DNA of 64,000 nt, taken from NCBI GenBank assembly GCA_020809705.1, contig CP085834.1:1426001-1490000 (forward strand). Direction: 5' to 3'. The translations under genes and the position numbers were made by a program. The notes below the pieces were generated by a model that saw only the letters and a program-made list of their open reading frames with translations, ran no database searches and was not told the origin of the DNA. Positions 45,408-58,336 of the stretch are shown here, piece by piece; within the stretch, counting starts at the first letter, position 1, and each line of letters begins with the position of its first letter. The DNA is from Calonectria ilicicola (taxonomy: Eukaryota > Ascomycota > Sordariomycetes > Hypocreales > Nectriaceae).

Positions 45408-47590
45408 ATGTCGAACCATGTGCAAAATTCTACCATGAGTGGCAATTCCAGGCTGCATGTGGGAAATTCATACTTCCAATTTATCTTGAACAGGTCTTCC
45501 ACTTCATATAATGATACCGCGTATAGAGGGACTTACAGGAGCAAAATAGCGGAATATTTGAGAGCGATACGATCCAGCCTGAAGAGGCCGCCCGCTTGAT
45601 CGACACTTTCGTGCGCCTGGGCCGGCCCTCGAGAAACTCCCCATCCATCGAACGACAAAATACTTCCAACGGCGGCGATTTTAGATCTAAATCTATCCAT
45701 GATGCTACATCTGTATCTACAGGTTCTATCACGGGATTGGCTCGAGACAGTCTAAATCGAATATGTGGTTTAATCAACGAAAGAAAAAAAGCGATCGATA
45801 CGTATGCGGACGATGACGAATTAGCACAATCTATAAACGGAGACCTGAGGCAACTATTGGCTTTTTTAAAAGAACAGAGACTTTTAGTCCAACATTCTGA
45901 AAGTAGCTCTTACCAGGACCAGGATGAGAATGGAAAAGTGATCCCATTCTCATTCACGTCCGGTGTTCAACGACTATGTGATGAATTTGGCAGGCGAGAA
46001 CTTTCCATAAATATGAGAGGCAAGTTGAATTTTCGATCTATGAAACAGAGGTCCCAATGTCTAATATTAGGCAGGAAATTCCAGGATACAGTTTGATCCC
46101 GGGACGCAGATTCAGCAAGTCTGGACATTAGATTGTGTCAAGACTAGCGATGGAACCTTGAGTCTAATGATCAATAAGCGCAAGAGATCATCTTTAGAAA
46201 GTTTGGATAATAGTGGGGGCGATAAAAAAAGAGCTTGTACCGATTTCCTTTTCTCCCTCACATTTTTACCAGATTCCCCTGGAAGTCGTCGCATGTTTGT
46301 TGCCTCTACCGCTCTGCGCCAGACAATTTCTAAAGGGGTATTATCATTATCTACTCTAGTGGTAAACAACGTCTTGCCATCGAAATCACGAGTATTCCAA
46401 GTCGTTAAAGAGGGAAACCTTGAAGAGCTGGAAAGAATGATTCGAGAAGGCGAGGCATCGCCCAGAGATCATGATGAATATGGTGCTTCACTACTCTTTG
46501 TAAGTTCACTCTGATGCTTTTAGAAACTATGACTAACATATATCCTACAGTACTCAATCTTACATCCTGAAGTATGCAAATTCTTGATTCGCTGTGGTTT
46601 GGACGTAAATCATGTTTCTGTCTTGACCAGAAATCGCCATTTCTCGTTTCGCGGTAATCTCTAGTGCGTTCATTCTTTCTAATACGGAACAAGCCTACCT
46701 TACTGATGGGATTCAGCTCCTTGCTTCAACTGCGTCCTGTTGATGCTTAGCCAATGGAGGAGAATATCAAATACAGTCAATGTTGCAAACTGTTTATTGA
46801 GGCTGGCGCGGATCCAACCCTCGATCTCACATCAGGTTTTGCGACCTCATTCTGGGAGTCGTTAAGTTCTTCGAATTGCCCTGTCTGTAATAATTAGGCT
46901 CTTTTGATTTCGACATCACTAATAGGTACCCTAGGAGGCTATAAAAACTGGTTGGAACCCTGACCTTGTGGGGCATTACGCAGACATCAACAAATTTAAA
47001 ATCGATGGCCAAGGACCACTTCTAAGACATTGTGGGAATTTAGGAAAAGGCTTCACTTCTGATTGTTTCAAAGCATATCTTGACCTTGGAGCCGACATCA
47101 ATGCGCGCGACGATGTCGGAGACACGTGTTTACATATTTGCCTATCGAAGTTGAAATTAGTTTCCCTTGAGCTAAGGCACAATTCAGCCAAACGAGAACA
47201 AAAGGCGCTGAGGTTTCTTTTAAAAAAAAGGCGCCGATCCCTTCGCTGTCAATTATCGTGGCCACTCGGTGTCATATGTAGCTTATAAAGGCCACACCGG
47301 CATGCCCATATACGGTACCTATATCGAAGATATGTGGGATGCAGTATTGCATAGCTGTGGATTTCAACTATCTCTTTTCCGGACAAGAGCTTATCGTCGA
47401 ACAGCTAGATATACAAACTGGTATACTCGTGCTGTATTTGAAGATATTTGGGAGGGAAATAAGAAGGGATGCCCATATTGGGACGATGAACCATGGCCAC
47501 CATAGGATACTGAGAGCTTAGATAGCGATGAAGATCAATCTATCGAATTGGATAATCTGGAGGACGATAGTGAGAAAAGGAGTTTTTGAT
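45408..47590 (+). pseudogene. Decayed ankyrin-repeat gene
   Basis: The remnant starts MSNHVQNSTMSGNS at 45408. An intron near 45494-45537 leads to EQNSGIFESDT and a helical N-terminal region, then PGTQIQQVWTLD and INKRKRSSLE blocks and ankyrin repeats (EVCKFLIRCGLDVN, CCKLFIEAGADP, CFKAYLDLGADINARDDVGDTCLHI, GADPFAVNYRGH). At least four lesions interrupt it: a frame change near 46070-46095, a stop after FSFRGNL near 46661, a frame change in the A8 run near 47221-47229, and an in-frame TAG at 47503-47505 before an acidic tail ending at 47590. Ankyrin proteins of this form are common fungal accessory genes of unknown role. It borders the diterpenoid-pyrone genes directly. Confidence 0.75.
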
Positions 47591-47761
47591 ATTAACGGCT
47601 GAATAGGCCATGCTTTTATTAATACTACATTTAAACTGTATATCATATAAAGGTAGCCTGGAGAACGTAGAGGTAAAAGAAATGAAAATAAATGACCTTG
47701 ATAAAATCTATTCAATTTCAAGACAGCTTAACTGCTTAACCGTAGATGTTTTCTTTGCGGC

Positions 47762-50700
47762 CTAGTTGTAACATTGTGCTGTAATCAACCGGAATTGAGC
47801 AGACTCAGGGGAGCCATTATCAGTCCAATCAATATTCTTAAACCCTGCATTCATTAGGGTTGACTTCCAATGATTTTCGTTTGCCAGTGCATAGCTTCTT
47901 CCATCATTAAACCGCCACCATCCGTCAAGTAATCCAAACACGCAATCCAGCCAGCCAAGAGGACGTGTGAGCTCTAAAAGACACAGCATACCGCCTTCTT
48001 TCTTGAGAAGCTTCTCCATATTAGTGCAAGACAACCCCAAATCCTGCGTGGCATGAATACAATTCGACGAGATAATAAGGTCATACGAGTGAACCATGCT
48101 GGAGGGTGGTGGCTTTTCTATGTTGAGCACACTAAACTCCATATTGACGTCTGGACCATACTGCGCAGTAAACTTTTTCTTAGAACCCGTGACCAGGGCT
48201 GAGGAAATATCAGTGAAAGTGTACGCGAAATTCACGTCGCATCTTAATAGCTGGTCAAGAACAAGCCTTGTTGTTCCGCCAGTACCTGCGCCAATTTCTA
48301 GGATTCGAAGATGGCTGCCGGAGTGGCGCAGCTGTGTGCTAATCCGGTGGATAAACTCACTGAGCATCTTATTTCCCGTTGCAAACATAGGAGAGCTCAC
48401 ATAGACATCTTCCAGGAGCTTAAAGGCGCCCTTTCCTTGAAAGAGCAACTGTAGAGGATCTGCCTTTCCGGATAGACAATCCGCAAGGCGGGGACCAGTG
48501 ATACCGAGGAGCTTATGATCTGGCTGATACTCGGGATATTCAACCAGGATGTCACGCGAAAGCTTTTCTGCTGAATCTGTACTCAATATAGGCTTGCTTG
48601 TGCGGATCCATCGGCCGTTGGCGCCAGATATTAAACCTGCTTCCTCTAATATTTGATGAAGTCTCCAAACCAGGTTTTCGTGTTTCGGCATGAAGGGAAT
48701 AGTTGCTAAGGGCTCGCCAGCCTTTAGCTCCCGAAGGTCACACCCAAGTGTATCAAACGCCTCCAGGATGTACGCCAGTACTAGAGAGCTCTGCTTTTGG
48801 TATGTTCCGGTGAAGAAACCCTCAAACCTGCTCTTTTTTAGTAACAAGCTTGTGTTTTCTTTAACAGAAGCGAATTCTTTAGTGGCGCAAGTTATGAAGT
48901 CCGTTGAGTTTTGGGACAGGCCAGCCATCTGCGTATTGGGTGTGTCATTTTGAGAGTCGAGGTGTGCATTTCCACTAACGCCCATAATGGGCACAGTATC
49001 ATTGCTGGTATCTCGCAACGCTCCAGACGCAGGCTTGGCAATCAAACCCTGTTGGAGTACCATGCCACAGAGCTCCGAGAATGTCGTGTTTTCATTGACT
49101 GTCATCACATCCAAACTCTTACCAAATGCCTTCTCGATATCTGATTGGAGTTGGATAGAAACCAATGAATCAAGGCCAATCTCTCCTAATGGGGTTTCTG
49201 GAGAAATTCCCTGTGAACAGTCTAGATGGTCTGCCAATAAGCTTAGCAAAGCACCTTGTGGCTCTGAAGTAGCAGTATCTGGGATTGCTGATGGTGAGGA
49301 AGATTTGGAGGAGCTGCCTGAAACATATCCAGAATTAACCATTGACGGGAGTCCGGAGAGACTAGGGACTTCATATCGGCCAAATCCCGATTCTTGGACT
49401 GGAGTCCGTCCAATAGGAATGTTGGAAAACGCGATTTTCGTATTTGGCTGATGAATTTCGAAACTTGGAATTTTTCTCGAAGCATCAAATACTGCTGTGG
49501 GAAATTCTTGGGCACTGGTGGAATTTTCTTCTTCACTCAATAAGGCTTCGTTCGGTTGGCCGCCGTTGAGTGTCACAAGAGTCTTCTTCAAAGCGTTCGT
49601 TGAGATCCTTGTGAAGCTGGCTCCGAGAATTGACAAAACACACGATTTGTCGCTCGCATTAAACACAATAATATCGCTTACGATGGTTTTATTGTTCTTG
49701 TGATCCAAATTGGATAATACCAACCAGGGTCCTCTAGAGCTCTCTAGTGATTTCTCGGGCGTTTGGAGGGTAATCGTGTCATACCCGTTGCATATGTAAA
49801 GTTCGTCAGCTGACAATTCTCCTATGCTACTGGCATGTAGCTCTGCTACCAGCAAAAGGTTGTCAAATACGGGAGGGCTGAAAATTGATGTTTCAGAGTT
49901 TCTCGATGAGATTTCAGGAAGTGCCACTTCGCCCACCCCTGTGAGTCCCTTGAATGTGACGGACCGAATGCCGAAATAGGCATCATCATAATCAGTAACA
50001 CGTCCCAAGATCTTCTTCGCAAATGCACTCTGAATAATAGAGGCATCGCGATCATCGCGCAGTTCATAACATTGGTTTTGAATGGAGCGGAGAAGTGGAC
50101 GTTGAGATCCCAATATGGAGTCTTGTCTCTGCAACTTGATGATTCCTGAAGCTTGAAGCTTGCCAGCCTTGTTTGGATCCTGGAACGAGTGACTGGTAAT
50201 AGCAAAGCCCCAAGTCGATTGCGTCTGCTGCTCCATTCTTAAAAGCAATTGCTTTTGAAGATCTAGACCGAACGGAGCATGGATTCCAATCTCTTCAACC
50301 TCAAAGCACAGTGAATCTAACTTGTTTGATGAACTTCCATTTGATTGGAGTAAGCGCAGCGCACGAGCAGCTGATTCAACATACACGGAGGAAGGAGTTA
50401 GATATTGTTCAAAAACAGTCCTGCCTTTGACAAATCTTAGGTAGTCCCCACTCTGCTGGTTGATGGAAAATTCGACCACGCTCTTATTCGAGCCAACTTG
50501 TCCGATGAGAGACACCAATTCAAGAGGCTCTTGGGTAGTTCGCTGCTGATCCCCGCCCACGCTCTCCGAGTCTTGTGACTTGGGAATATATGGCAACCAG
50601 TGATGGGATTTCTCAAACTGATACGACGGCAACTGCAATGGGCTAATAGCGTGGCGTTCAGAAAAATGATACAACCAATGTTGTACTAGGATACCCTCAT

Positions 50701-53700
50701 TCCAAATACCTATCGTCGTATCTGTGAGCGATCCCAACGAGTCGGAATTTTGGAGCCGGGTTGCGTAGAACGAATGAGAGTCCGAGAGGGGATGAGACAT
50801 CAGAGCCCGGCGAGCGAGGGTAATGCCAGCCGAACTTGCTCCGGCTTCGATCCACACACACGGACCTAAGCGTTGCTCGATTCTTGAAATTGCCTGATCA
50901 AAATAGACTGGCTCTCGAGATTGGCGTGCGATTAGTGCCGGTGTTACATTTGTCCAACTGCCACTATCCTTTGAACACGCCTCAATTGGAATCGTGGGGC
51001 GGCTGATGGAAATTCCTTGAAGTAGGTTGTAGTACTGATCCATAATACAATCCAGCATTTCTGAATGGAATCCGTGTGAGATAGGTAACTTCTTAGTCGA
51101 AATCTTCTTGGAGTCAGTGACTTTTTCGAAAATATCGATAGCTGCTTCTGCGCCAACGACAATAAGATTCGTGGCAGAGTTATAACATGCCACTTCAACC
51201 GTATGACCCTCGGGAAGAGAGCTGATGATGTCATGAACAGAAGTGGCATCTGCATCCACGCTAAGCATGCAACCTTTCTGTGAGCCCCAATGCTTCTGAA
51301 TAAGCAAGGCTCGTCCTGAAATTAGCTTCAGTGCATCCCGCATATGTACAGCACTGCTAACGCAGAGGGCTGTGAGCTGTCCCAGGCTGTGGCCAACTAG
51401 CGTCTTGATATCAAGTCCAGAATCAATCCAAGCCTTTGCAGTGGAGAATTGAATTGCAAACTGCAAACAGTGAAGATCAGCAAGGTCGTCAATGGGTTTT
51501 GTCTCAAAAATGGTTGGGAATATGCTATTGAGACCTAAGCTCTGCATGGCGCGATCGCATTGATCTAAATAGCTTCGGAGCAACTTTGAACTGCTGTAGA
51601 CCTCGTAGTCAAGCTGTGGCCGACGACCAGTCTGGCCTGAGAAGACAAGCACAACAGGTTTTGGCTCGGGTTGTGACTTTTGGGTTTTGATGTCATTTTT
51701 CTGCAGTTCCAGGCTTAATCGCTGCTTGAACTCATCAATTGATCGAGCATAAAAAATGACACGGTGGGCCAAAGACTGATTTTGGCTTTGTGCTAGATGG
51801 AAAGCAATTGTCGGAAGTAATGCTTCTCCAAGCTCACGCTTAGCGTCGACTAAGGATAAAAGACTTCGACAGTACTCTCTCAAGCTAGATTTGGAATGGG
51901 CGGAAATGAGTATTGGATACTGCCGAGACTGTGCTGCAGATACAGCACTTTGAAGGTAGGTTGCGGGCGGCTGGCAAAGAACCATAGCAGCATTGGCTCC
52001 TGAAGCTCCATAGTTGTTCACTAATGCGGCCTTAAATGGTGCTTCCCAGGCTTCGGCTTCCTGGGTAATCCGCATTCGTGTCTCTCTCCTGGGGATAATA
52101 GCAGGATTTAGGGCTGTAAAGTTGGCTTGAGGTGGAATCACGTTATGTTGTAGCATCAGCAAGACCTTCAAGAGAGACGCCACTCCAGACGCTGCTTCAC
52201 TGTGGCCTATGTTGGCTTTGATAGACCCGAAACTTAATGGTGAGGATGAGGAGCTGGTGTCGAAGACATTTTGGATGCTCTGATACTCGATGGGGTCGCC
52301 TTTTTGGGTCCCAGTGCCGTGCGCCTCCACATAAGACACTTGATCCGGCTGTACTCCGGCTGTCTTGAGCACACGTCGATAAAGACCTGTCTGTGATTCT
52401 GAAGAAGGCAATGTGATGGACCGGTTTCCTTTGCTATTGTTCACAGCTGAAGCCGCTATCACGCCCAGAATCGAGTCGTTATCAGCCACTGCCTCCGACA
52501 GCCGCTTAAGCAATACGACACCACCCCCCTCGCCACGGCGGTAGCCATCTGCGGCAGAATCGAAGGGCCTGCATTGAGTAGACGGGCTCAAGAAGGAAGC
52601 CGCGCCTAGATTCTGATGAGACCTAGCCTCTGGGGTCATCAGATTTACTCCGCCAGCTAATGCCATCGAGCATTCTCCTGTTTGAACAGCCTTGCATGCC
52701 GTGTGGATTGCCACACCAGATGAAGAGCAAGCAGTATCAATCGTCATAGAAGGACCAGTTAAGCCAAAGAAATGGCTAATACGACCGCTTGAAAAGGCTC
52801 TTGCAGTTCCAGTAAAGGAGAATGCTGTAGGAGATCGGGTATCGACGTGTTCTTGGTAATCACACGAGGATATTCCTAAATAGCAGCCAACATTGTCAGT
52901 TGATGATGATGATGGGCTGAAGAATCCACCAGATTCAAGAGCTTCATGTGCGAGATGAAGGGCTAGTCGATGTTGGGGATCCATATATTCAGCTTCGCGA
53001 GCTGATTTGCGAAAGAATGTGTGGTCAAAGTCACCGGCCCCATTTAGTGGCTGGGATGTGCGCTTAGCCATGATCATATCCCAGAACTTCTCCAAAGATT
53101 CTGATCCAGGGAAACAAGCGGAAGCTCCAATGACTGCAATAGAGTCGTCTGGGTATCTACGTAGCTCATTGGCGGTCGCTGGTCGAACAGTCTGAAGTGG
53201 TGAAATAGCTGACAGCGACCGCGGAATACAATCGACTGGTCCCAAGACTAGGACTCTGCTCTTGGAACCAGAAATGGTGTTATGGCTGAGTGACTCCACT
53301 GATCCCCTCATGACACTATGCCAGTCTGCCTTTTTGACTAGAATACATTCTAAGGCAATCTCATGGAGCGGTGACTCGACCGTCACCAACTCTCCAGTGT
53401 CGTTCCGTCTCAGTGGTGCGAGTGGTGAAGCCTCTTTAGGGAACTGGAACATCAGTAGAGATGCACAAAGATCGACCAGGTTACGAAAGGCATCCTCATG
53501 TCTTCGATGATGGAACCGGCCTGGAATGTCAATTCGTTTGACTAGAGCCCCTCTATCTTCAAGGTAGCCCATTAATTGCGAAGCGACCCCTTCGTGAGTT
53601 GTAATTGTGGCGCTAGCAGAATCCATGCGAACACTCACATATGCCTATGGTCGAATTAGCTAAGTCTTAGAAATAAAGTGTCATTTGACTAGACACCGCA

Positions 53701-54356
53701 GAAAAAATACATACCTCAGGAAATCGGTTAATCACTGCCTCAAATCCTTCATAGTCACCCTCATTTCGTGACCAGCGTGCACTCAGACACACCGTAGGTT
53801 GTTCTGAGTCGACTTCATCAAGGTCAACAATAGCTCCGGCGCATAGGGCAAGTCTTAAAGCAACAGCGGCATGCTTGGCAAGATCAAACTTGGTCTTAGA
53901 ACATGAAATAGCAATTGCAGAAAGGAGTCCGATACAGAGTCCTTGCACACCTCCATTTTTCAGGAGTTCTAGGGTCTCGGTCAAAATAGATTCAGACTTC
54001 TGAGGGCCAGATCTCGAAGTCAAATATCCTGCATACTCCAGAATATGAGCCAGGACTGTCAATATCGCTGCTTGTGTATTTCTCGAAGTTCGCTTCTCCG
54101 ACAGCAGGGAGGAAGGGTTTCCATCGATAATCCACTCTGCCAGAGCGTGGAGAGATGGTGCAGCATTAACCTTCTTAAAGGACGGGTTTTTAGTGACGAG
54201 AAGTGACCAGACGTCGCCAAGTTCTACTATCTGTTGTTTTAATTCGGCAAGATAAGGGTCATGAATGAGAGTCGATCGAAGCTGGGAAAGATAGGTAGCA
54301 TCTGGGCTGGAAATAACCGAGCCGCAGACCAACAAAACTGGCGAGTCTGAAGACAT
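47762..54356 (-). CDS. Non-reducing polyketide synthase, SAT-KS-AT-PT-ACP-cMT
   Basis: Exon 1 (54356-53715) and exon 2 (53644-47762) flank a 70-nt intron and give 2174 residues. Without the first exon the gene would seem to start at a GTG and lack the SAT active site. Domains: SAT with GLCIG (Cys141); KS from about 381 with DTACSSS (Cys520), AHGTGT (His656) and NIGHSE (His695); AT with GHSLG (Ser967); PT near 1255-1560; ACP with GLDSL (Ser1707); C-methyltransferase with EIGAGTGGT near 1997-2005. There is no thioesterase, reductase or condensing release domain, so release by pyrone ring closure is expected. In the PT the usual catalytic GHxV reads GRTV (Arg1289); the partner Asp1475 is kept. 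Architecture and neighbours match the PKSs that make the methylated alpha-pyrone of diterpenoid pyrones (subglutinol/higginsianin type). Confidence 0.93.
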
Positions 54357-55412
54357 TTTGCGTCAAGGTATTTTGAAAGGAGTGTTGAACAAATCTCAAA
54401 ATGAATAATTCTGGGGAAGATATACATTCAACCATTCCATCACCTGTATATAACCACTTTCCAAAACTGAGGCCCAGGCTCGGAGCTCCGCACTGATAGG
54501 CGACGCAGGGTAAAAACAGGCAGTGCTCGCATTGCCGTGGAGGTTACATGACAAATCCTACAAACGCCTCAGCTTACGTTGAGATACAAAATGACGACTT
54601 GCTTGATAGAGTGGGACTTAACCAGGGCTTATCTCCGGATTTACGGGCTGAGATATCAGCTACCAACCCACACTGCTTTCGGTGGGTCAAAATGCACAGG
54701 GAACTAATATCGGGGGACTCCGAGTCACACTTGGCCGATCCTAAATATACATTGCATGAGAACTAAGCATTCTAAAGGGCTGCCAGAGCCCTGGAATTGC
54801 CGGAGTGCCGGGGGTGAGATGGACATGGGCCGGGATTCCAACATGGTTCATTTTCAGTGTGTAAGGGGCTGCGAACCGAAGCCATCTCAGTACTACCTGC
54901 CCAAAACAAAAGTACGTAACTTCACCACTGGCATATCAGATTGATATCATCGTCATGTCATGCTCGGCGTAAAAAGTACAGTTTTGACTCTCGAGATAAT
55001 CGCCGAAGACACGTATCACGAGGCGGTGTGATTCACAGATTTCCCTCATTTTTTCGGTGAATTACGAGTAAATTTTGGTTGTTGTTGGCAAGTTGATTCA
55101 TTTTCACAAGTTCATTCTCCTCCGGGGATAATCGTAGTGACCCCATAGCCCTCAGGACATGGCTTTATTTTAGTGTTGTAGATCTTAGTACTACGCCGAG
55201 CATTTCTAGAAGACTGCCGATCATAGTTGATGATTTTTGTGTTAATTTACAATACGTAGCCAACAAAATTCTCAATCTCTAAACTGCAAATAACGACAAA
55301 AGATGTAAATACAAGGCATGGAAACAATTCAAAAAGTCCATCCGTTGAAAGCCATGGAGATATCGTAATGATAGTAGCTGAGCCCGGAATGTTCTCGACA
55401 ATCCCAAATAGC
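54357..55412. promoter_or_regulatory. PKS promoter region
   Basis: About 1 kb. On the minus strand a TATATA box at 54447-54452 lies about 90 bases before the PKS ATG. A perfect palindrome CGGAGCTCCG (CGG-N4-CCG) at 54481-54490 is about 125 bases upstream and could be a Zn2Cys6 site. The left half also holds the GGPP synthase 3' region. No gene seen. Confidence 0.45.
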
Positions 55413-56585
55413 TTATTTTGATAGTCCAAAGCCCTCAAGTCCAAGCATTGAAAGAATGCCGTTGGTCAGTTTAGCATGCTCTGGTGCACCGTCGTCCATG
55501 TTTTCCATCAATACCTTTGCTTCCTCCATCAGTTCTGCGAGCTTCTCGCGGCAATACTGGAATGAGCCAGTCGACTCAATATAGCCAACTGCAAACAGTT
55601 TAACATCCACATCTTCTGTTCGCTGCTTCAAAATGCTAGGAAGCTGAATGTTGGATGGGTTTGAATGGATACTGTGAATAATGGGAAATGAGAATTTTCC
55701 TTCAGTGAGGTCTTCACCAAATCCCTTGTTTTTGGTGTATGCGTCACTTTGTAAGTTGAGGTAATCATCCCTGATCTGGAAGATGATTCCCAAAACATTG
55801 ACAAGTGGCACAAAGTCTCTGAAATCAGATTTGTCAGTAATGCACGGAAAATACATTCATGAAGTGTGACTTACCGGTCGGTACCGCTTGCCAATTGCAT
55901 CAGACGAATTGCTAGTCTAAAGAGTCCACCGGTCTTGTTTGAAACCATTGTGAAATACTCCTGCTCGGTTGGGCAAATGGATGCATCTCTCCAGTAGATA
56001 TCCATGCCCTGTCCACGATGGAGGTTCAAGAGCTCCTCAGTAAAGACCTCGTAGGCACGGGAATCTTCCAACTTAAGAAGTTCCTGTTGGGCCAGGAAGA
56101 AGGCATAGTTTGCTGCATTGATGGTCTGCGCGATTCCGAAAATGCTGTGTGAGACTGGTAGTCCACGGCGCAACTTAGAAGAATCTTGAATGTCATCAAT
56201 CCTAGAAAATTGATCAGTAATTGCAAGAGGCATTTGTCGTTTGAATACATACAGGAGAGATGCATTATGGAGCAACATGACGACTTTCTTAATGACCTCC
56301 AGTTTTTCTTCTGGGATGTGCAGCCACTGGTTGAAAGCGGACATCATTTTCCCCCTAACGTCCTTGCCTGGGAGATCAAGCAGGTAGTTAAGCGGAGCAC
56401 GAATAGTCTGAGATTTCATACATTAGTAGGTGAACATGGTTAGAGATGGCTGTCAAGAGAATTCTGTAAGGGTAACATACATCTTCATCTTTCACATGAA
56501 ACATAGGACCTATCATCAAGGCAGGTCCATTTTCCATGATTGGAGCGGGTTCAGAGAAGATCATCGGAGCTTGAGCTTGAGACAT
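55413..56585 (-). CDS. Geranylgeranyl diphosphate synthase
   Basis: Exons 56585-56481, 56407-56253, 56201-55875 and 55818-55413 total 993 nt, or 330 residues. The first aspartate-rich motif is DDIQD (about 89-93), followed by [11 protein letters not shown]; the second is IRDDYLN (211-217), the form usual in fungal GGPP synthases. The enzyme condenses IPP with FPP to the C20 diphosphate. Placed beside a UbiA prenyltransferase and a PKS, it is the dedicated cluster copy that supplies the geranylgeranyl unit. The start MSQAQAPM is the first ATG in frame. A CGG-N5-CCG element lies at 56711-56721, upstream. All introns are GT-AG. Confidence 0.93.
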
Positions 56586-57476
56586 TGTGTGAGTATTGGT
56601 GATGTGGAAAAACGGACGTTCTGGCATGCCAACAAGATACGGATGTAGTCTTCTTGTTCAAGGAAGGGCAGATGTCCTTTTCAGAATTTTAGAAATCAGA
56701 ATCCTATTTCCGGCAATACCGTCTGAAACGCAGCTCAGCTCCGTCAGACTAAAATAAACAACAGGAGGACCATGTTAGATGGTCCGAGAACAACAGCATG
56801 GTCAACTATCATCTGTTATTGGAACACTATACGCGTAGGCAAAGCGCCTGAATCAGGGATAGTCTGGTGGACTTACGTCAGAGTCGGTGCATTTCGAGGT
56901 GGCTATGAATGAAGCTAGGGTTGGTCAAATCCCGATAGGGCTGGCTCCAACGGGAGGATGAGGCTCCCTGTGCTTCGACTCCCTGTGTAAGCGACAAGCT
57001 CCACAGCGAGATATGGCCAGGAACGTGCCTCGATCACCCCTGCCTCCACGTGATCCCATCTCTTATTCGATCGTTTTCGGTATAGCGTCAAAACTAGGAA
57101 ATCAGCCCATAGCTTAGCAAATCAAATTCCATGGAGTTTCGAACTCTCCCATGCCAGATTCTAGTGGCCCCCAACAGAGCAAGCGTCCTTGGATAGGCAG
57201 GAGACTTGCTTCTCAGGTCAAAAATTCGCATAATGCCAAGATCCACATGCATTCTAAAATCACCTTTGGTTCGACCCACCTGAGCCATGGAGCAAGACCT
57301 GTCATGTTGGTCATACTTCCCGAGTAGCTAGGAGTGAACTTTACGCGCCGAACGGTAGCACCCTTCAATAGAACATGTAATTCACTAGCTAGTTGCCTTT
57401 GTACTATATAAGAAGGTACTTTTTATTTTTGATTTCTAAGACAGTTTTACCACCATTCACAAGTACACCATCCACA
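56586..57476. promoter_or_regulatory. Divergent promoter of GGPP synthase and cluster SDR
   Basis: An 891-base head-to-head region. A TATATAA box at 57415-57421 serves the SDR about 56 bases before its ATG. CGG-N5-CCG at 56711-56721 lies on the GGPP synthase side. No gene supported. Confidence 0.5.
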
Positions 57477-58336
57477 ATGTCCGCTATCCCATCTCAGCAA
57501 AGTACCCTAGTCGGCAAGACCTGCCTCGTCACTGGAGGAGCTGGAGGACTGGGCAAAGCCATTGCTACGCAGTTCCTCCTAGCTGGTGCTAATGTTGTCA
57601 TTTGCGATGTCCATCAAGAGCGGATCACGCAAGTACAGACTGAGCTGGCAGGACAGGATTCCTTGTATGCTGTTGCTGCCGACATTACTAGCCGCAGCGA
57701 AATGGAACAACTTTTTGATGACATTGTCAAGAAATATCAGACTTTGGATATTCTTGTCAACAATGCCGCCATCATGGATCGTTTCGAGCCAGTTGGTGAT
57801 CTCGACATGGATCTGTGGGATAGAGTCCAGGCGGTCAACCTAACCGCCCCGCTCTTGCTCAGCAAATTGGCTGTGCGCGCCATGATGCAGCAGCCCAACC
57901 CAAGTGGAAGCATCATCAACATTGCTTCAGGAGCTGCCAAGGCCGGTTGGCTTGCAGGTAATTATCCCATCCCATCTACATATTCCTTACACTGGGGCTT
58001 ACATATTATGAAACAGGCGTGGCATATACCGCCAGCAAGCATGGCTTAATCGGGCTAACCAAGAGCACGGCCTCATTCTATGGTCCCAAGGGCATTCGCT
58101 GCAATGCTCTCATGCTTGGTCCCATGCCTGGAACTAACATGACGGATGCGTTTGCGCAGGGTGTGCATCAGGAAGGACGCCAGAAAGTGGGTGGAATTCT
58201 TGCTGGGCTTCCACCAAAGCCCTGTGACATCAATGGGGTGGGCGAGCTGTGCGTGTCTCTTTCTGGGCAAGGGTGGGCCACGGTTAATGGAAGTGTTATT
58301 GCAGTTGACAATGGCTGGACTTGTGTGGTTGGTTAG
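57477..58336 (+). CDS. Short-chain dehydrogenase/reductase of the pyrone cluster
   Basis: Exons 57477-57957 and 58017-58336 flank a 59-nt intron and give 266 residues. The classical SDR layout is complete: TGGAGGLG at 19-26, NNAA (LVNNAAIMD), the active-site Ser in INIASGAAK, and YTASK at 164-168. A C-terminal DNGW loop is typical of classical SDRs with a glucose-dehydrogenase-like fold. It uses NAD(P)H to oxidise or reduce a hydroxyl or ketone. Within this cluster a decalin ring hydroxyl, such as the C-3 group left by epoxide opening, is a plausible substrate, but this is inference. Confidence 0.9.

Noticed and set aside
47762..53638. PKS read as starting at 53638
   Set aside because: That codon is GTG and lies inside exon 2. 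The SAT active-site segment is in an upstream exon joined by a canonical 70-nt intron in phase 0.
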